From Roseococcus sp. (GTDB lineage Bacteria > Pseudomonadota > Alphaproteobacteria > Acetobacterales > Acetobacteraceae), in NCBI GenBank assembly GCA_026414745.1, contig JAOAIK010000037.1, forward strand, positions 122,786 to 186,785: a stretch of 64,000 bases of DNA, in the 5' to 3' direction. The position numbers were made by a program, and so were the translations under genes. The notes under the pieces were generated by a model. That model was not told where the DNA came from, did not search any database, and saw only the letters and a list, made by a program, of their open reading frames with translations. How positions within the stretch are numbered: position 1 is the stretch's first letter; the number at the start of each line of letters is the position of its first letter. Below, in pieces: positions 8,510-17,465 of the stretch.

Positions 8510-11083
8510 TCACCGGACCGCGAGCGGCTCGAGGCACTGCTGCAGGCTGGCCAGCAGCGCCTCGCGGTCGAACTTGCCGATGTAGTCGCTGAAGCCGGCC
8601 TCCCGGCCGCGGGCCACGTCGCGCGGCTCGCTGCGGCTGGAGAGCGCGATCATCGGCAGATCCGCCCAAGGCCCCCCGTCGCGCACGGCACGCGCGAGGC
8701 CGAGCCCGTCGAGCTCGGGCATCTCGATGTCGGAGACGATGACATCGAAGCGCTCGCCCGCCTCGCGCAGCGCCAGCGCCTCGCGGCCGTTGGGCACCGT
8801 CACCACCTCGTAGCCCGCGGCGGTGATGGCGGGCACGACGAGGTTGCGGAAGAAGGCGCTGTCCTCGACCACCAGCACGCGCGGGCGCGCGGCCGTCTTC
8901 GGCGCGAACCAGTCCGGCTGGCCCTGTTGCAGCCAGAAGACCGTGTCGAGGATCTCCGTGACCTTGCCCTCGACCACGCAGGAGCCGAGGAAGCCCGGCC
9001 GCGCCCCGGCGGGGTCGATCTCCAGCACCGCCTCCACCACGTCGAGGATCTCGTCCACCATCAGGCCGATCGCCCGCTTGCCCTCGCCGAAGACGAGCAC
9101 CGCCTGGCTCTCGCGCTCCTCGGCCCCGAAGCCGTGGTGCAGCGGCACCAGCGGCATGAGGTGGCCGCGATATTGCACCACCAGCGTCTCGCCCGCGCGC
9201 TCGATGCGCTCGCGCGGAAGCTGTTCGAGCCGCGCGACAAGCTCGAGCGGCACCGCCTTCGGCGCGCCCTCGCCCGCGCGCATCAGCAGCAGCGCGACCC
9301 GCCGCCCCGCCCGCTGGGCGCTGCCCGAAGCGACCGCGGCCGCCGCCCCCTCGCCCGAGCCCTCGACCGCGAGGCCGGTGGCGCGCGCGATCCCGTTGGG
9401 GTCGAGGATCATGATCACGCTGCCGTCGCCCAGGATGGTGTTGCCCGAGAACATGGTGATGTGGCGCAGGATCGGCGCCACCGGCTTCACCACGATCTCC
9501 TCCGTGTCGAAGACGCGGTCGACCACGATGCCGAACATCTGCGCGCCCACCTGGGTGACGACGACGAAGCCCTGATCCACCCGGGACTCCTGGGCGCCCT
9601 CGAGCCGAAGCGTGTCGCGCAGCGGCACCAGCGGCAGCAGCCGGTCGCGCAGACGCAGCACCATGGCGTCCTTGATGCGCTCCGCCTTCACCCCCTCGCC
9701 GAGGCGCACGAGCTCGATCACGCCGGCCTGCGGGATGGCGAAGCGCTGGCCGCCCACCTCGACGATCAGCGCCGCGGCGATGGCAAGGGTCAGCGGGATC
9801 TTGATGATGAAGGTGGTGCCCTGCCCCTCGCGCGAGCGCAGGTCCACGAGGCCGCCGATGCGCTCGATGTTGGTCTTGACCACGTCCATCCCCACGCCCC
9901 GGCCGGAGACGGAGGTGACGGCCGCCGCGGTCGAGAAGCCGGCGCGGAAGATGAAGCGGTGGATCTCGCGCTCGCTCATTCCGGCGAGCTCCGCCTCGGT
10001 GGCGAGGCCCTGCGAGAGCGCCTTCTGGCGGATGCGCTCGGTGTTGAGGCCGCGCCCGTCGTCGCCCACCTCGAGCACGATGTGGCCGCCCTCGTGGAAA
10101 GCGTTGAGGATGATTCGCCCCGTCTCCGGCTTGCCGGCCGCGCGCCGCTCCTCGGGCGATTCGAGGCCGTGGTCGGCGCTGTTGCGGACCATGTGCGTCA
10201 GCGGGTCGCGGATCAGCTCCAGCACCTGGCGGTCGAGCTCGGTCTCCGCGCCCTGCATGACGAGCTCGATCTTCTTGCCGAGCTCGTGCGAGAGATCCCG
10301 CACGAGGCGCGGCAGCTTGGACCAGGCGTTGCCGATCGGCTGCATGCGCGTCTTCATCACCCCGTCCTGGAGGTCGGAGGTGATCTGCGACAGGCGCTGC
10401 AGCGGCACGGCGAAGGCGGAGTTCTCCTCGCTGCGGGCGAGCTGGAGGAGCTGGTTGCGCGTCAGCACCAGCTCGCTGACCAGGACCATCAGATCCTCGA
10501 GCACGTCCACCGCCACGCGAATGGTCTGCGCGGCGACGCCGCCGCCCTCGGGCGCGGCCTCGGCCGCGGGGGCGGGGGCGGCGGCAGCGGCCGAGGCGGC
10601 GGCGGAGGCGCCGGCGGGAGGAGGTGGAGGCGCGGCCTCGGCCCGCGGCGCCGCCGGCGGCGGTGCGGTCTCCGCCCTGGCGGGCGCGGCGGGGGCGGGG
10701 GCGTCACCGCCGGCGGCCGCGGCGTCCAGCGCCGCGAGCAGCGGGCCGTCCTCGCCCGCAGGTTCCTGCCCGGCCGCCTCCAGCCCGGCGACGATCTCCT
10801 TGATGCGGTCCAGCGCCGAGAGCATCAGCGACACGCCGGCGGGCGTGACCGCCAGCGCGCCGTCGCGCCACAGGCCGAGCACGTTCTCCGAGGCATGGGC
10901 CACCCGCTCGAGCCGCGACAGGCCGAGGAAGCCGCATGTGCCCTTGATGGTGTGCACCGCGCGGAAGGCCTCGGAGAGCAGAGCGCCGTTCCCCGGCTCG
11001 CGCTCCAGGCGCAGCAGGACGGCATCGAGCCCCTGCAGCGCCTCGTTGGTCTCGGTCAGGAAATCGGCGAGCAGATCGTCCAT
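8510..11083 (-). CDS. cheA: Hybrid chemotaxis sensor kinase CheA with tandem CheW domains and C-terminal receiver
   Basis: An 857-residue CheA. The Hpt domain has the phosphorylated histidine in VHTIKGTCGFLGL (near residue 44). An Ala/Pro-rich linker spans about 128-195. The dimerization/HATPase core has the N box HMVRNSADHG (near 297), DDGRG and GRGVGMDVV (near 395). Two successive CheW-like domains cover about 450-725, and a receiver starts at VLVVEDSAFFRN (near 733) with its acceptor Asp in SDIEMPEL (near 788). The fused receiver and second CheW domain exceed the enteric CheA layout. ATG 11083 is preceded by AAAGGG eight bases away; a GTG three codons earlier is less likely. Confidence 0.95.
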   Translation of the reverse strand: MDDLLADFLTETNEALQGLDAVLLRLEREPGNGALLSEAFRAVHTIKGTCGFLGLSRLERVAHASENVLGLWRDGALAVTPAGVSLMLSALDRIKEIVAGLEAAGQEPAGEDGPLLAALDAAAAGGDAPAPAAPARAETAPPPAAPRAEAAPPPPPAGASAAASAAAAAPAPAAEAAPEGGGVAAQTIRVAVDVLEDLMVLVSELVLTRNQLLQLARSEENSAFAVPLQRLSQITSDLQDGVMKTRMQPIGNAWSKLPRLVRDLSHELGKKIELVMQGAETELDRQVLELIRDPLTHMVRNSADHGLESPEERRAAGKPETGRIILNAFHEGGHIVLEVGDDGRGLNTERIRQKALSQGLATEAELAGMSEREIHRFIFRAGFSTAAAVTSVSGRGVGMDVVKTNIERIGGLVDLRSREGQGTTFIIKIPLTLAIAAALIVEVGGQRFAIPQAGVIELVRLGEGVKAERIKDAMVLRLRDRLLPLVPLRDTLRLEGAQESRVDQGFVVVTQVGAQMFGIVVDRVFDTEEIVVKPVAPILRHITMFSGNTILGDGSVIMILDPNGIARATGLAVEGSGEGAAAAVASGSAQRAGRRVALLLMRAGEGAPKAVPLELVARLEQLPRERIERAGETLVVQYRGHLMPLVPLHHGFGAEERESQAVLVFGEGKRAIGLMVDEILDVVEAVLEIDPAGARPGFLGSCVVEGKVTEILDTVFWLQQGQPDWFAPKTAARPRVLVVEDSAFFRNLVVPAITAAGYEVVTVPNGREALALREAGERFDVIVSDIEMPELDGLGLARAVRDGGPWADLPMIALSSRSEPRDVARGREAGFSDYIGKFDREALLASLQQCLEPLAVR

Positions 11084-11193
11084 GCGTGCCACCCTTTCGA
11101 CTGGCCCCGGCGGGGCGTCGCCGGAGACTGTCTCGGCCGCCGCGAAGAAAGGGTTAAGCGCGAGACGCGGGTCGCGGTCCTCGCGGCGCGGCC

Positions 11194-11814
11194 TCAGTCG
11201 CCCTGGCCGATGAACAGCACCGGCGCGCCGCCCCCCGGAGGCCAGGCGAGGTCGAGCGCCTCCCCGCCCTCGGCCGCAAGGCAGAACAGCCAGGGCGCGA
11301 GGACGTGGCGCGGACCAAGCTCCAGGGCCGCCTGCGCCGGTTCGCCCGCAAGCAGCCGCAACAGGCTCTCCGACCAGGCGACCTGTCGGCCCTCCGCGCG
11401 CACGGCGATCCGCCCAGGGGCCGGTTCGGTTGCGTGCACGCTGCCGCCGCGCGGCAGCGCCTCGGCGGCCAGCAGCAGTGCGGCCAGGACGAGGCGGCTC
11501 CGGGCCGCGGGCAGGGCGCCCGCGCGGGCCGGAACGGCAAAGGCGACCCGGTGCGCCATCGGCGCCCCGGTCAGCAGCCGGGCGATCTCAGCCCAGTCGC
11601 GCTCGTCGGCGGGGCCGAACAGCGCCGCCAGGAGCTGCAGCCGCGCGCGCAGCTCCTGCGCCGTCTCGCGCAGGATCTCCTGCGCCGCGGGGTCGGCGGC
11701 CTGGGGCAACAGCGCCCCGAGGCTTGCCACCGGCGAGCCGAGATCGTGGCAGACCCGCGCGGCCACGAGTTCGGCCAATCGCGGATCGAGAAGGGTGGCC
11801 GAGGCAGAACTCAT
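11194..11814 (-). CDS. chpT: ChpT-like histidine phosphotransferase
   Basis: A 206-residue protein opening its core with LVAARVCHDLGSPVASLGALL (first half), where H23 of the CHDLxSP motif matches the phospho-accepting histidine of Caulobacter ChpT. A degenerate HATPase-like second half follows. ChpT relays phosphate from the hybrid kinase CckA to CtrA and CpdR. Here it is the first gene of the che operon, 110 nt upstream of cheA, so it may relay phosphate to or from the CheA receiver; this is inference. It could be a second paralogue, with the cell-cycle ChpT encoded elsewhere. The sequence after the phospho-site is divergent and rich in Ala and Leu. Confidence 0.75.
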   Translation of the reverse strand: MSSASATLLDPRLAELVAARVCHDLGSPVASLGALLPQAADPAAQEILRETAQELRARLQLLAALFGPADERDWAEIARLLTGAPMAHRVAFAVPARAGALPAARSRLVLAALLLAAEALPRGGSVHATEPAPGRIAVRAEGRQVAWSESLLRLLAGEPAQAALELGPRHVLAPWLFCLAAEGGEALDLAWPPGGGAPVLFIGQGD

Positions 11815-12026
11815 CCACTGTCACTCCTGGGACAGGACAGCCCCCTGGAGGGAGACCCCGGTCCTTTGCAAGCTGACTGGCACGCCGGGGACACCGCCGT
11901 CAGGGCGGCGCGGCGTCGGTGGCGCGGCCGGCATGCCGGGAACAGATGGGACGGCGATGGTTGCGGCATCCTTTAGCCCGGATGATGATGCCGCCGTGTC
12001 AGCGGAATGGCGCGGAGGAGCCTCCC

Positions 12027-12194
12027 GTGAGCGAACTCGCGCCCGGCATGCGCGTGATCCAGCCCGACCGGCCCGACTGGGGCGTGGGGCAGGTGCAGTC
12101 GGTGGTCGGCCAGAGGGTGACGGTCAATTTCGAGCATGCGGGCAAGCTGCTGCTCAATCTCGCCGTGGTGCGCCTCGAGCCCGTCGGGGAGTGA
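12027..12194 (+). CDS. DUF3553 small protein
   Basis: A 55-residue protein fitting DUF3553: PGMRVIQPDRPDWGVGQVQS then VTVNFEHAGK. The compact beta-rich core resembles the beta-barrel modules of CarD/UvrD-tail-like proteins, but no function is established. The start is GTG at 12027, six bases after a strong GGAGGAG (12014-12020); an ATG further upstream lacks such a site and would add a non-conserved tail. It lies about 100 nt upstream of moaA on the same strand. Confidence 0.8.
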   Translation: MSELAPGMRVIQPDRPDWGVGQVQSVVGQRVTVNFEHAGKLLLNLAVVRLEPVGE

Positions 12195-12293
12195 GCCGGC
12201 CCTGCCGGGCGCCGCGCCCCGGGGCTTGCGCCGCCCGCCCGCCGCGCGCCAAATGAAGCGCGTTTCATCGCCGGGATACACACGAGCCGTTCC

Positions 12294-13286
12294 ATGATCG
12301 ATCCGTTCGGCCGCCGCGTCAGCTATCTTCGCGTCTCCGTCACCGATCGCTGCGACCTGCGCTGCGTCTACTGCATGGCGGAGGACATGACCTTCCTCCC
12401 GAAGGCCGAGGTGCTCACACTCGAGGAGTTGGACCGGCTCTGTGGCGCCTTCATCGGCCTCGGCGTGGAGAAGATCCGCCTCACCGGCGGCGAGCCGCTG
12501 GTGCGGCGCAACGTCATGAGCCTCGTCGAATCGCTCGGCGCGCGGCTCGGCGCGGGCGGGCTGCGCGAGCTCACGCTGACCACCAACGGCACGCAGCTCG
12601 CGAAATACGCCGAGGGGCTGGCGCGGGCGGGGGTGCGGCGCATCAACGTCTCGCTCGACACCCTCGATCCGGCGGCCTTCCGCGCCACCACCCGATGGGG
12701 GGATCTCGAGAAGGTGCTGGACGGCATCTTCGCCGCCAAGGCCGCGGGGCTGCACATCAAGATCAACGCCGTCGCGCTCAAGGGCGTGAACGAGCACGAG
12801 TTCGACCGCATGCTCGCCTGGTGCGGCGAGCACGGCTTCGACCTCTGCCTGATCGAGACCATGCCGATGGGCGAGATCAGCCAGGACCGCACCGACCAGT
12901 TCCTGCCGCTCAGCCTCGTGCGCGCCCGGCTGCGCGAGCGCTGGACGCTGCGCGAGACGGACTACCGCACCGGCGGCCCCGCCCGCTATTTCGACGTCGC
13001 GGAGACGGGCACCCGGCTCGGCTTCATCACGCCGATGACGCACAACTTCTGCGAAAGCTGCAACCGCGTGCGGCTGACCTGCACCGGCACCCTCTACATG
13101 TGCCTCGGCCAGGACGACGCGGCCGACCTGCGCGCGCCGCTGCGCGACCCCGCCCTCGGCGAGGAGGGGCTGCGCGAGGCCATCCTCGCGGCCATCGCGC
13201 GCAAGCCCAAGGGCCATGACTTCGTGATCGACCGCCGCCGCAAGGCGCCCGCGGTGGCGCGCCACATGAGCGTGACGGGCGGCTGA
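12294..13286 (+). CDS. moaA: GTP 3',8-cyclase MoaA
   Basis: A 330-residue radical-SAM enzyme that starts molybdenum cofactor synthesis by converting GTP to 3',8-cyclo-GTP. The SAM-binding cluster motif CDLRCVYC (CxxxCxxC) is at residues 20-27; the second 4Fe-4S site is in [12 protein letters not shown] plus a following Cys near 250-270. The protein ends in the double glycine (SVTGG) needed for activity in this family. The stop overlaps the next gene by one base. No moaC or other Mo-cofactor genes are adjacent. Confidence 0.97.
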   Translation: MIDPFGRRVSYLRVSVTDRCDLRCVYCMAEDMTFLPKAEVLTLEELDRLCGAFIGLGVEKIRLTGGEPLVRRNVMSLVESLGARLGAGGLRELTLTTNGTQLAKYAEGLARAGVRRINVSLDTLDPAAFRATTRWGDLEKVLDGIFAAKAAGLHIKINAVALKGVNEHEFDRMLAWCGEHGFDLCLIETMPMGEISQDRTDQFLPLSLVRARLRERWTLRETDYRTGGPARYFDVAETGTRLGFITPMTHNFCESCNRVRLTCTGTLYMCLGQDDAADLRAPLRDPALGEEGLREAILAAIARKPKGHDFVIDRRRKAPAVARHMSVTGG

Positions 13287-13588
13287 TGCTGCAGGGCTGG
13301 GCCGAGCGCCTCGCCATTCCCGGCCTGCCGGAGTGGACGGGCCTGCTCGCCCTGCTCGTGCTGCTGCTCCTGGCAGGCTGCCTGCTCGCCATGCCCTTCA
13401 GCGTCTTCGGCCTCAAGGGTCGGCTGGACGCCATCGAGGCGCAGCTCGACGAGCTGCGCGCCGACATCCGCGGCCTCGCGGCGCGGCTCGCCGAGCCCTC
13501 GCGCGCCGCGGCGCGGCTCGATCCCGAGCCGCCCCCCCTGCCCACAGGCCGCAGCGAGCCCCGCATCACCTGGCCGCGCCCGCGCTGA
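13286..13588 (+). CDS. Small single-span membrane protein with coiled-coil segment
   Basis: A 100-residue protein with one hydrophobic segment (about residues 18-44) followed by an amphipathic stretch (GRLDAIEAQLDELRADIRGL, about 48-68) that looks like a short coiled coil, and a Pro/Arg-rich tail. The ATG overlaps the moaA TGA, so it is translationally coupled. No family was recognised. The topology would suit a membrane-tethered oligomer, but function is unknown. Confidence 0.7.
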   Translation: MLQGWAERLAIPGLPEWTGLLALLVLLLLAGCLLAMPFSVFGLKGRLDAIEAQLDELRADIRGLAARLAEPSRAAARLDPEPPPLPTGRSEPRITWPRPR

Positions 13589-13641
13589 GACGCGGCTGGC
13601 GGGCTTCCGTTCCCGCGGGGGGTCGCTAGAAAGGCGACGTC

Positions 13642-14823
13642 ATGAGCGAACGCCTCGCGCAACGCGCGCTGTGCCTCGAGGATTTCGAGGCGATGTCCCG
13701 CCGCCGCCTGCCGCGCGCCATCTTCGGCTATGTGGCCGGCGCCACCGAGCGCAACGCCTCGCTGCGCGACAACGCGGCCGCCTTCGCCGAATGGGCCTTC
13801 CGGCCGCGCGTGCTGGTGGATGTCTCGCGGCGCAGCGCCGCCGCCACCCTGTTCGGCCGCACCTGGGCCGCCCCCTTCGGCATCGCGCCCATGGGCATGA
13901 GCGCGCTCGCCGCCTATCGCGGCGACATCGTGCTGGCGGAGGCGGCGCGCGCGGCCGACATCCCCATGATCCTCTCCGGCTCCTCGCTGATCCGCATGGA
14001 GGAGGTGATCGCCGCCAACCCCGACGCCTGGTTCCAGGCCTATCTGCCGGGCGATGCGCGGCGCGTCGAGGCGCTGGTGGACCGCGTCGCCGCCGCGGGC
14101 TTCGGCACGCTGATGGTCACGGTGGACACGGCCGTGCTGCCCAGCCGCGAGAACAACGTCCGCAACGGGTTCTCCGCGCCGTTGCGCCCCTCGCTGCGCC
14201 TCTTCTGGCAGGGGCTGACGCATCCCGCCTGGTCGCTGGGCACCTTCCTGCGCACCTGTGCGAAGTCCGGCATGCCGCATTTCGAGAACAGCTTCGCCGA
14301 GCGCGGCGCGCCCATCCTCGCCCGCCACGTCCTGCGCGACTTCACCGCGCGCGACCACCTGAACTGGGAGCATCTGGCGCTGATCCGCCGCCGCTGGCCG
14401 GGCGTGCTGATGATCAAGGGCGTGATGCGGCCCGAGGACGCGCGCCGCGCCGCGGAGGAGGGCTGCGAGGGCGTCATCGTCTCCAACCATGGCGGGCGGC
14501 AGCTCGACGGCACCGCCTCGCCGCTCAGGGTGCTGCCCGCGATCCGCGCCGCCGCGCCGGGGATCGCCGTGCTCTACGACGGCGGCGTGCGCCGCGGCAC
14601 CGATGCGCTGAAGGCGCTGGCGCTCGGCGCGGATTTCGTCTTCGTCGGCCGGCCCATGCTGCATGCCGCCGCCGCCGCCGGCCGCGCGGGGGTGGACCGG
14701 GCGATCGCGCTGCTGAAGGGCGAGATCGACCGCAACATGGCGCTGCTCGGCGTGAACAGCCTCGCCGAGCTGAACCCGGACTTCCTCCTGCGCGTGGGCG
14801 CCTACAGCTCCACCACCACGTAG
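13642..14823 (+). CDS. FMN-dependent alpha-hydroxy-acid oxidase/dehydrogenase (LldD family)
   Basis: A 393-residue TIM-barrel flavoenzyme. The N-terminal LEDFEAMSRRRLPRAIFGYV and FGIAPMG blocks bind FMN, and the active-site signature SNHGGRQLDG near residue 282 contains the catalytic His and Arg. C-terminal YDGGVRRGTD and GRPM bind the FMN phosphate. Family members oxidise L-lactate, mandelate or glycolate to the 2-oxo acid; the substrate cannot be assigned. AAAGG precedes the ATG. The 3' end overlaps the convergent Rieske gene by 22 nt. Confidence 0.93.
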   Translation: MSERLAQRALCLEDFEAMSRRRLPRAIFGYVAGATERNASLRDNAAAFAEWAFRPRVLVDVSRRSAAATLFGRTWAAPFGIAPMGMSALAAYRGDIVLAEAARAADIPMILSGSSLIRMEEVIAANPDAWFQAYLPGDARRVEALVDRVAAAGFGTLMVTVDTAVLPSRENNVRNGFSAPLRPSLRLFWQGLTHPAWSLGTFLRTCAKSGMPHFENSFAERGAPILARHVLRDFTARDHLNWEHLALIRRRWPGVLMIKGVMRPEDARRAAEEGCEGVIVSNHGGRQLDGTASPLRVLPAIRAAAPGIAVLYDGGVRRGTDALKALALGADFVFVGRPMLHAAAAAGRAGVDRAIALLKGEIDRNMALLGVNSLAELNPDFLLRVGAYSSTTT

Positions 14824-15197
14824 TCCTGCTCCACCCGCACCGGGAAGGTCTCGGCCTGCAGGGCCTCGCCCTTCTCCACGCAGGCGGGGAAGGCACGCAC
14901 CTTCATCCGCCGCGGGTCGAAGCGCGAGCGGCCGGTGCGGATGTCGAACTCCCAGGCGTGCCAGGGGCAGCGCAGGATCTCGCCCGGGCGGCCGTAGCGG
15001 TATTCGCCTGGGCAGGGGCTCTCGACCAGGCCCATCACCGGGCCCTGGGAGAGCGGCCCGCCCTGGTGCGGGCAGCGGTCGGACAGCGCGAAGAACTCGC
15101 CGCCCAGGTTGAACACCACCACCCGCCTGCCATGCGCCTCGACAAGCTTTCGCCCGCCGGGCGGGATCTCCTCCACCGGGCCCACGACGTGGCGCAT
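14802..15197 (-). CDS. Rieske [2Fe-2S] ferredoxin-type protein
   Basis: A 131-residue stand-alone Rieske domain. The cluster ligands are in CPHQGG (residues about 42-47) and CPWHAWEFD near 78-86, giving the C-x-H...C-x2-H pattern. It begins MRHVVGPVEEIPPGGRKLVE, typical of ferredoxin components of aromatic dioxygenases and of Rieske subunits of nitrite-reductase type. There is no oxygenase alpha subunit next to it. It lies 2 nt downstream of an amidohydrolase gene on the same strand, so it is probably the last gene of that operon. Confidence 0.88.
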   Translation of the reverse strand: MRHVVGPVEEIPPGGRKLVEAHGRRVVVFNLGGEFFALSDRCPHQGGPLSQGPVMGLVESPCPGEYRYGRPGEILRCPWHAWEFDIRTGRSRFDPRRMKVRAFPACVEKGEALQAETFPVRVEQDYVVVEL

Positions 15198-15199
15198 GC

Positions 15200-16306
15200 T
15201 CAGAACCCGTAGAGGGCGCGGGCATTGCCCCCGAAGATGGCCGCGCGCCGCGCCTCGGGGATGAAGGCGGGCAGGGCGTGGCGCGGGTCGTCGAAATCCC
15301 AGTGCGGGTAGTCGCTGGCGTAGAGCACCTTGTCCCAGCCGATCCACTCCAGCGTGTCGAGAAGCTGCTCGGGCCGCGGCGGCTCCTCGATGGGCTGGGT
15401 GGAGACCCAGATGTGTTCGCGGATCTGCTCCGAGGGCGCGCGGCGGATGTGCGGGAGCTCGTCGCGCAGCGTCGGCCAGTGCCGGTCGAGCCGCCAGGCG
15501 AGGCTCGGCAGCCAGGCGAAGCCGCACTCGATGAGCACGATGCGCAAGCCGCGGAACCGCTCGAAGACGCCCTCGATGACCAGCGAGTTCACGAGGGACT
15601 GGCAGGAGGTGGCGTGCTCGCTCACCTCCTCGATGTAGAAGCTCGGCCAGCCGCCATTGGTCATGGGCCAGCCCGAATAGCCGAAGGCGTGGATGCCGAT
15701 CGGCAGCCCCGCCTCGCAGGCGGCCTCGAAGATCGGCCAGTATTTCGGGTTGCCGAGCGGGTGGCTGGTGCGGCTCATCAGCAGCACCTGGCAGAAGCGG
15801 CGGTCCCCGGCGCGCTTGCGGATTTCCACGGCGCTGGCCGCCGGATCCTCGTAGGGCACCACGACGCTCGCGCGCAGCCGCGCATCGCGCGCCACCCAGT
15901 GCGCGAGCTGCCACTCGTTCACCGCATGGGCCATGGCGGCGGAGAAGGCGTTGTTCACATCCCCCTGGCCCGAGGGCTGCAGCGGGTTCAGCACCCCCAC
16001 ATCCACGCCGTGGAAGTCGAGGTGCTGGCGGGCGACGAAGTCGGGATCGGAGGCGGGCGTGCCGCCCCCCGGCGGCCAGGCGTCGCGCCGCGAGGCCAGG
16101 GGCTGCGCCTTGAAAAAGGGCGTCCCCCGCACGAAGCCGTGGCGCGGGCGGTTGCCATAGGTATGCAGGCGGTGGCGCATCTCCGCCGACAGCCAGGGAT
16201 CGTAGTCGGAGAGCGAGCGCGGGCGCGGGTGGATGTCCACGTCCACCAGCCCCTCGGCGGCCGCGAGCGGGCGGCCGGGGGCGGGGTGCGGGCGATGCAC
16301 GTTCAT
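15200..16306 (-). CDS. Amidohydrolase-2 (ACMSD-like) family protein
   Basis: A 368-residue metal-dependent TIM-barrel hydrolase or decarboxylase. It has the N-terminal metal motif VDVDIHP (D-x-H in place of HxH), the barrel histidine in GIHAFGYSG, LIECGFAWLP, and the C-terminal ASDYPHWDFD aspartate motif. Relatives decarboxylate or hydrolyse ring-cleavage intermediates such as 2-amino-3-carboxymuconate semialdehyde or 4-oxalomesaconate-type compounds. The 5' end overlaps the stop of the paralogous gene upstream (ATGA). The two proteins align along their full length, a tandem duplication with substantial divergence. Confidence 0.88.
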   Translation of the reverse strand: MNVHRPHPAPGRPLAAAEGLVDVDIHPRPRSLSDYDPWLSAEMRHRLHTYGNRPRHGFVRGTPFFKAQPLASRRDAWPPGGGTPASDPDFVARQHLDFHGVDVGVLNPLQPSGQGDVNNAFSAAMAHAVNEWQLAHWVARDARLRASVVVPYEDPAASAVEIRKRAGDRRFCQVLLMSRTSHPLGNPKYWPIFEAACEAGLPIGIHAFGYSGWPMTNGGWPSFYIEEVSEHATSCQSLVNSLVIEGVFERFRGLRIVLIECGFAWLPSLAWRLDRHWPTLRDELPHIRRAPSEQIREHIWVSTQPIEEPPRPEQLLDTLEWIGWDKVLYASDYPHWDFDDPRHALPAFIPEARRAAIFGGNARALYGF

Positions 16307-17379
16307 GGCGTCACCTCCAGAGCGAGGCGCTCATACACCGACAGGGCGTTCTCCACGCAGATCTTCCGCGCGAGCGCGGGGCCGATGCCCGGCGGCAGGG
16401 CGGGCGCACCGTCGAACTGCCAGTGCGGCCAGTCGGAGGACCACAGCAGCAGCTCCTCCGAGCCCAGATGCTCCATCACCCGCTGCACCGTCGCCTCCTC
16501 CTCCGGCACGTCGAAGGGCGTGAGGGAGAGGCGCACATGCTCGCGCACGATCTCGATGGGCGAGCGGTCGACCCAGGGCACCTCGAAGCGCACGCCCTTC
16601 CAGGTCTTGGCGAGGCGCCAGAGGAAGGCGGGCAGCCAGCTCACCCCGCTCTCCAGCAGCACCACGCGCAGATCGGGCACCTTCTGGAAGGCGCCCTCGG
16701 TGATCAGCGAGGCGAGGGTGGACTGGAAGCCCTGCGCGTTCGCCGCGTAGTCCTCGGCGTACCAGGAGGTCCAGCCGAGCGAGGTGGTGGGGTTGCGCCA
16801 GGCGCTGCCGGCATGGATGGCGAGCGGCAGGCGGTGGCGCGCCAGCGCCTCGAAGACCGGCCAGTTGTGCCGCCGCCCCAGCGGGGTCTCGCCCATCACC
16901 AGCACCATGGCCTGCACGAAGCGGGGATCGGGGGCGAGGCGCTCGATCTCGGCCACCGCGTGCTCGGGGTTGAACATGGGCAGGATGATGGTGCCGGCGA
17001 GCCGCGGGTCCTTGTCGAGGAACTCCGTGCGCGTCCAGTCGTTCAGCGCGGCGGTGAAGGCGGCCGCCATGTCCTCGCTGAAGAGGAGCTGCACGCCATA
17101 GAGGGGTGTGACGATGCCGCGCGCGAGCCCCCAGGGCTCGAGCACCTGGGCGCGGAGCTGCGCCAGCGTCGCGGCGGGCGGCCCGCCGTCGGCCGGGCGC
17201 CAGTCGGCGCGCACGGTCTTGGGGGCGCGGGGCGGGTAGGAGTGGGTCTCGAACCCCTCGAGCCCGCGCGCGGCGATCTGGTCGCGCCAGAGCGGGGGCA
17301 GATGCGGCGCGAGGGCATCGAGCCCCGGGACCATGGGGTGAAGGTCCACGTCTATGGCGCCGGGGGGCAGCGGGGTCAT
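16303..17379 (-). CDS. Amidohydrolase-2 (ACMSD-like) family protein, paralogue
   Basis: A 358-residue paralogue of the gene directly downstream. Metal-site motifs are IDVDLHPMVP at the N-terminus, LAIHAGSAW near residue 180 and WSSDWPHWQFD near 325. ATG 17379 is chosen because GGGAGAG lies five bases upstream; the frame is open 48 nt further but without a ribosome-binding site. It is the first gene of a three-gene unit (two amidohydrolases and a Rieske protein) and diverges from a Bug receptor gene across 86 nt. Together they suggest uptake and breakdown of an aromatic or heterocyclic carboxylate; this is inference. Confidence 0.88.
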   Translation of the reverse strand: MTPLPPGAIDVDLHPMVPGLDALAPHLPPLWRDQIAARGLEGFETHSYPPRAPKTVRADWRPADGGPPAATLAQLRAQVLEPWGLARGIVTPLYGVQLLFSEDMAAAFTAALNDWTRTEFLDKDPRLAGTIILPMFNPEHAVAEIERLAPDPRFVQAMVLVMGETPLGRRHNWPVFEALARHRLPLAIHAGSAWRNPTTSLGWTSWYAEDYAANAQGFQSTLASLITEGAFQKVPDLRVVLLESGVSWLPAFLWRLAKTWKGVRFEVPWVDRSPIEIVREHVRLSLTPFDVPEEEATVQRVMEHLGSEELLLWSSDWPHWQFDGAPALPPGIGPALARKICVENALSVYERLALEVTP

Positions 17380-17465
17380 GGCGTCTCTCCCTCGCGCCAT
17401 GGCACGCCCTCGCGCCCGCTTCGTCAACCGGGCATGATGGGCGGAAGGACGAAGGAGGGAACGCC

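Noticed and set aside
11819..11834. TGTC-N8-GACA at the chpT start as a third PpsR-type box
   Set aside because: The spacer is 8 nt instead of 10, so the half-sites are on the wrong helical phase.
8066..12256. A 1396-codon open frame on the plus strand
   Set aside because: Antisense shadow of cheW, cheA and chpT with His/Arg/Ala-rich low-complexity translation; the opposite strand has clear chemotaxis genes.
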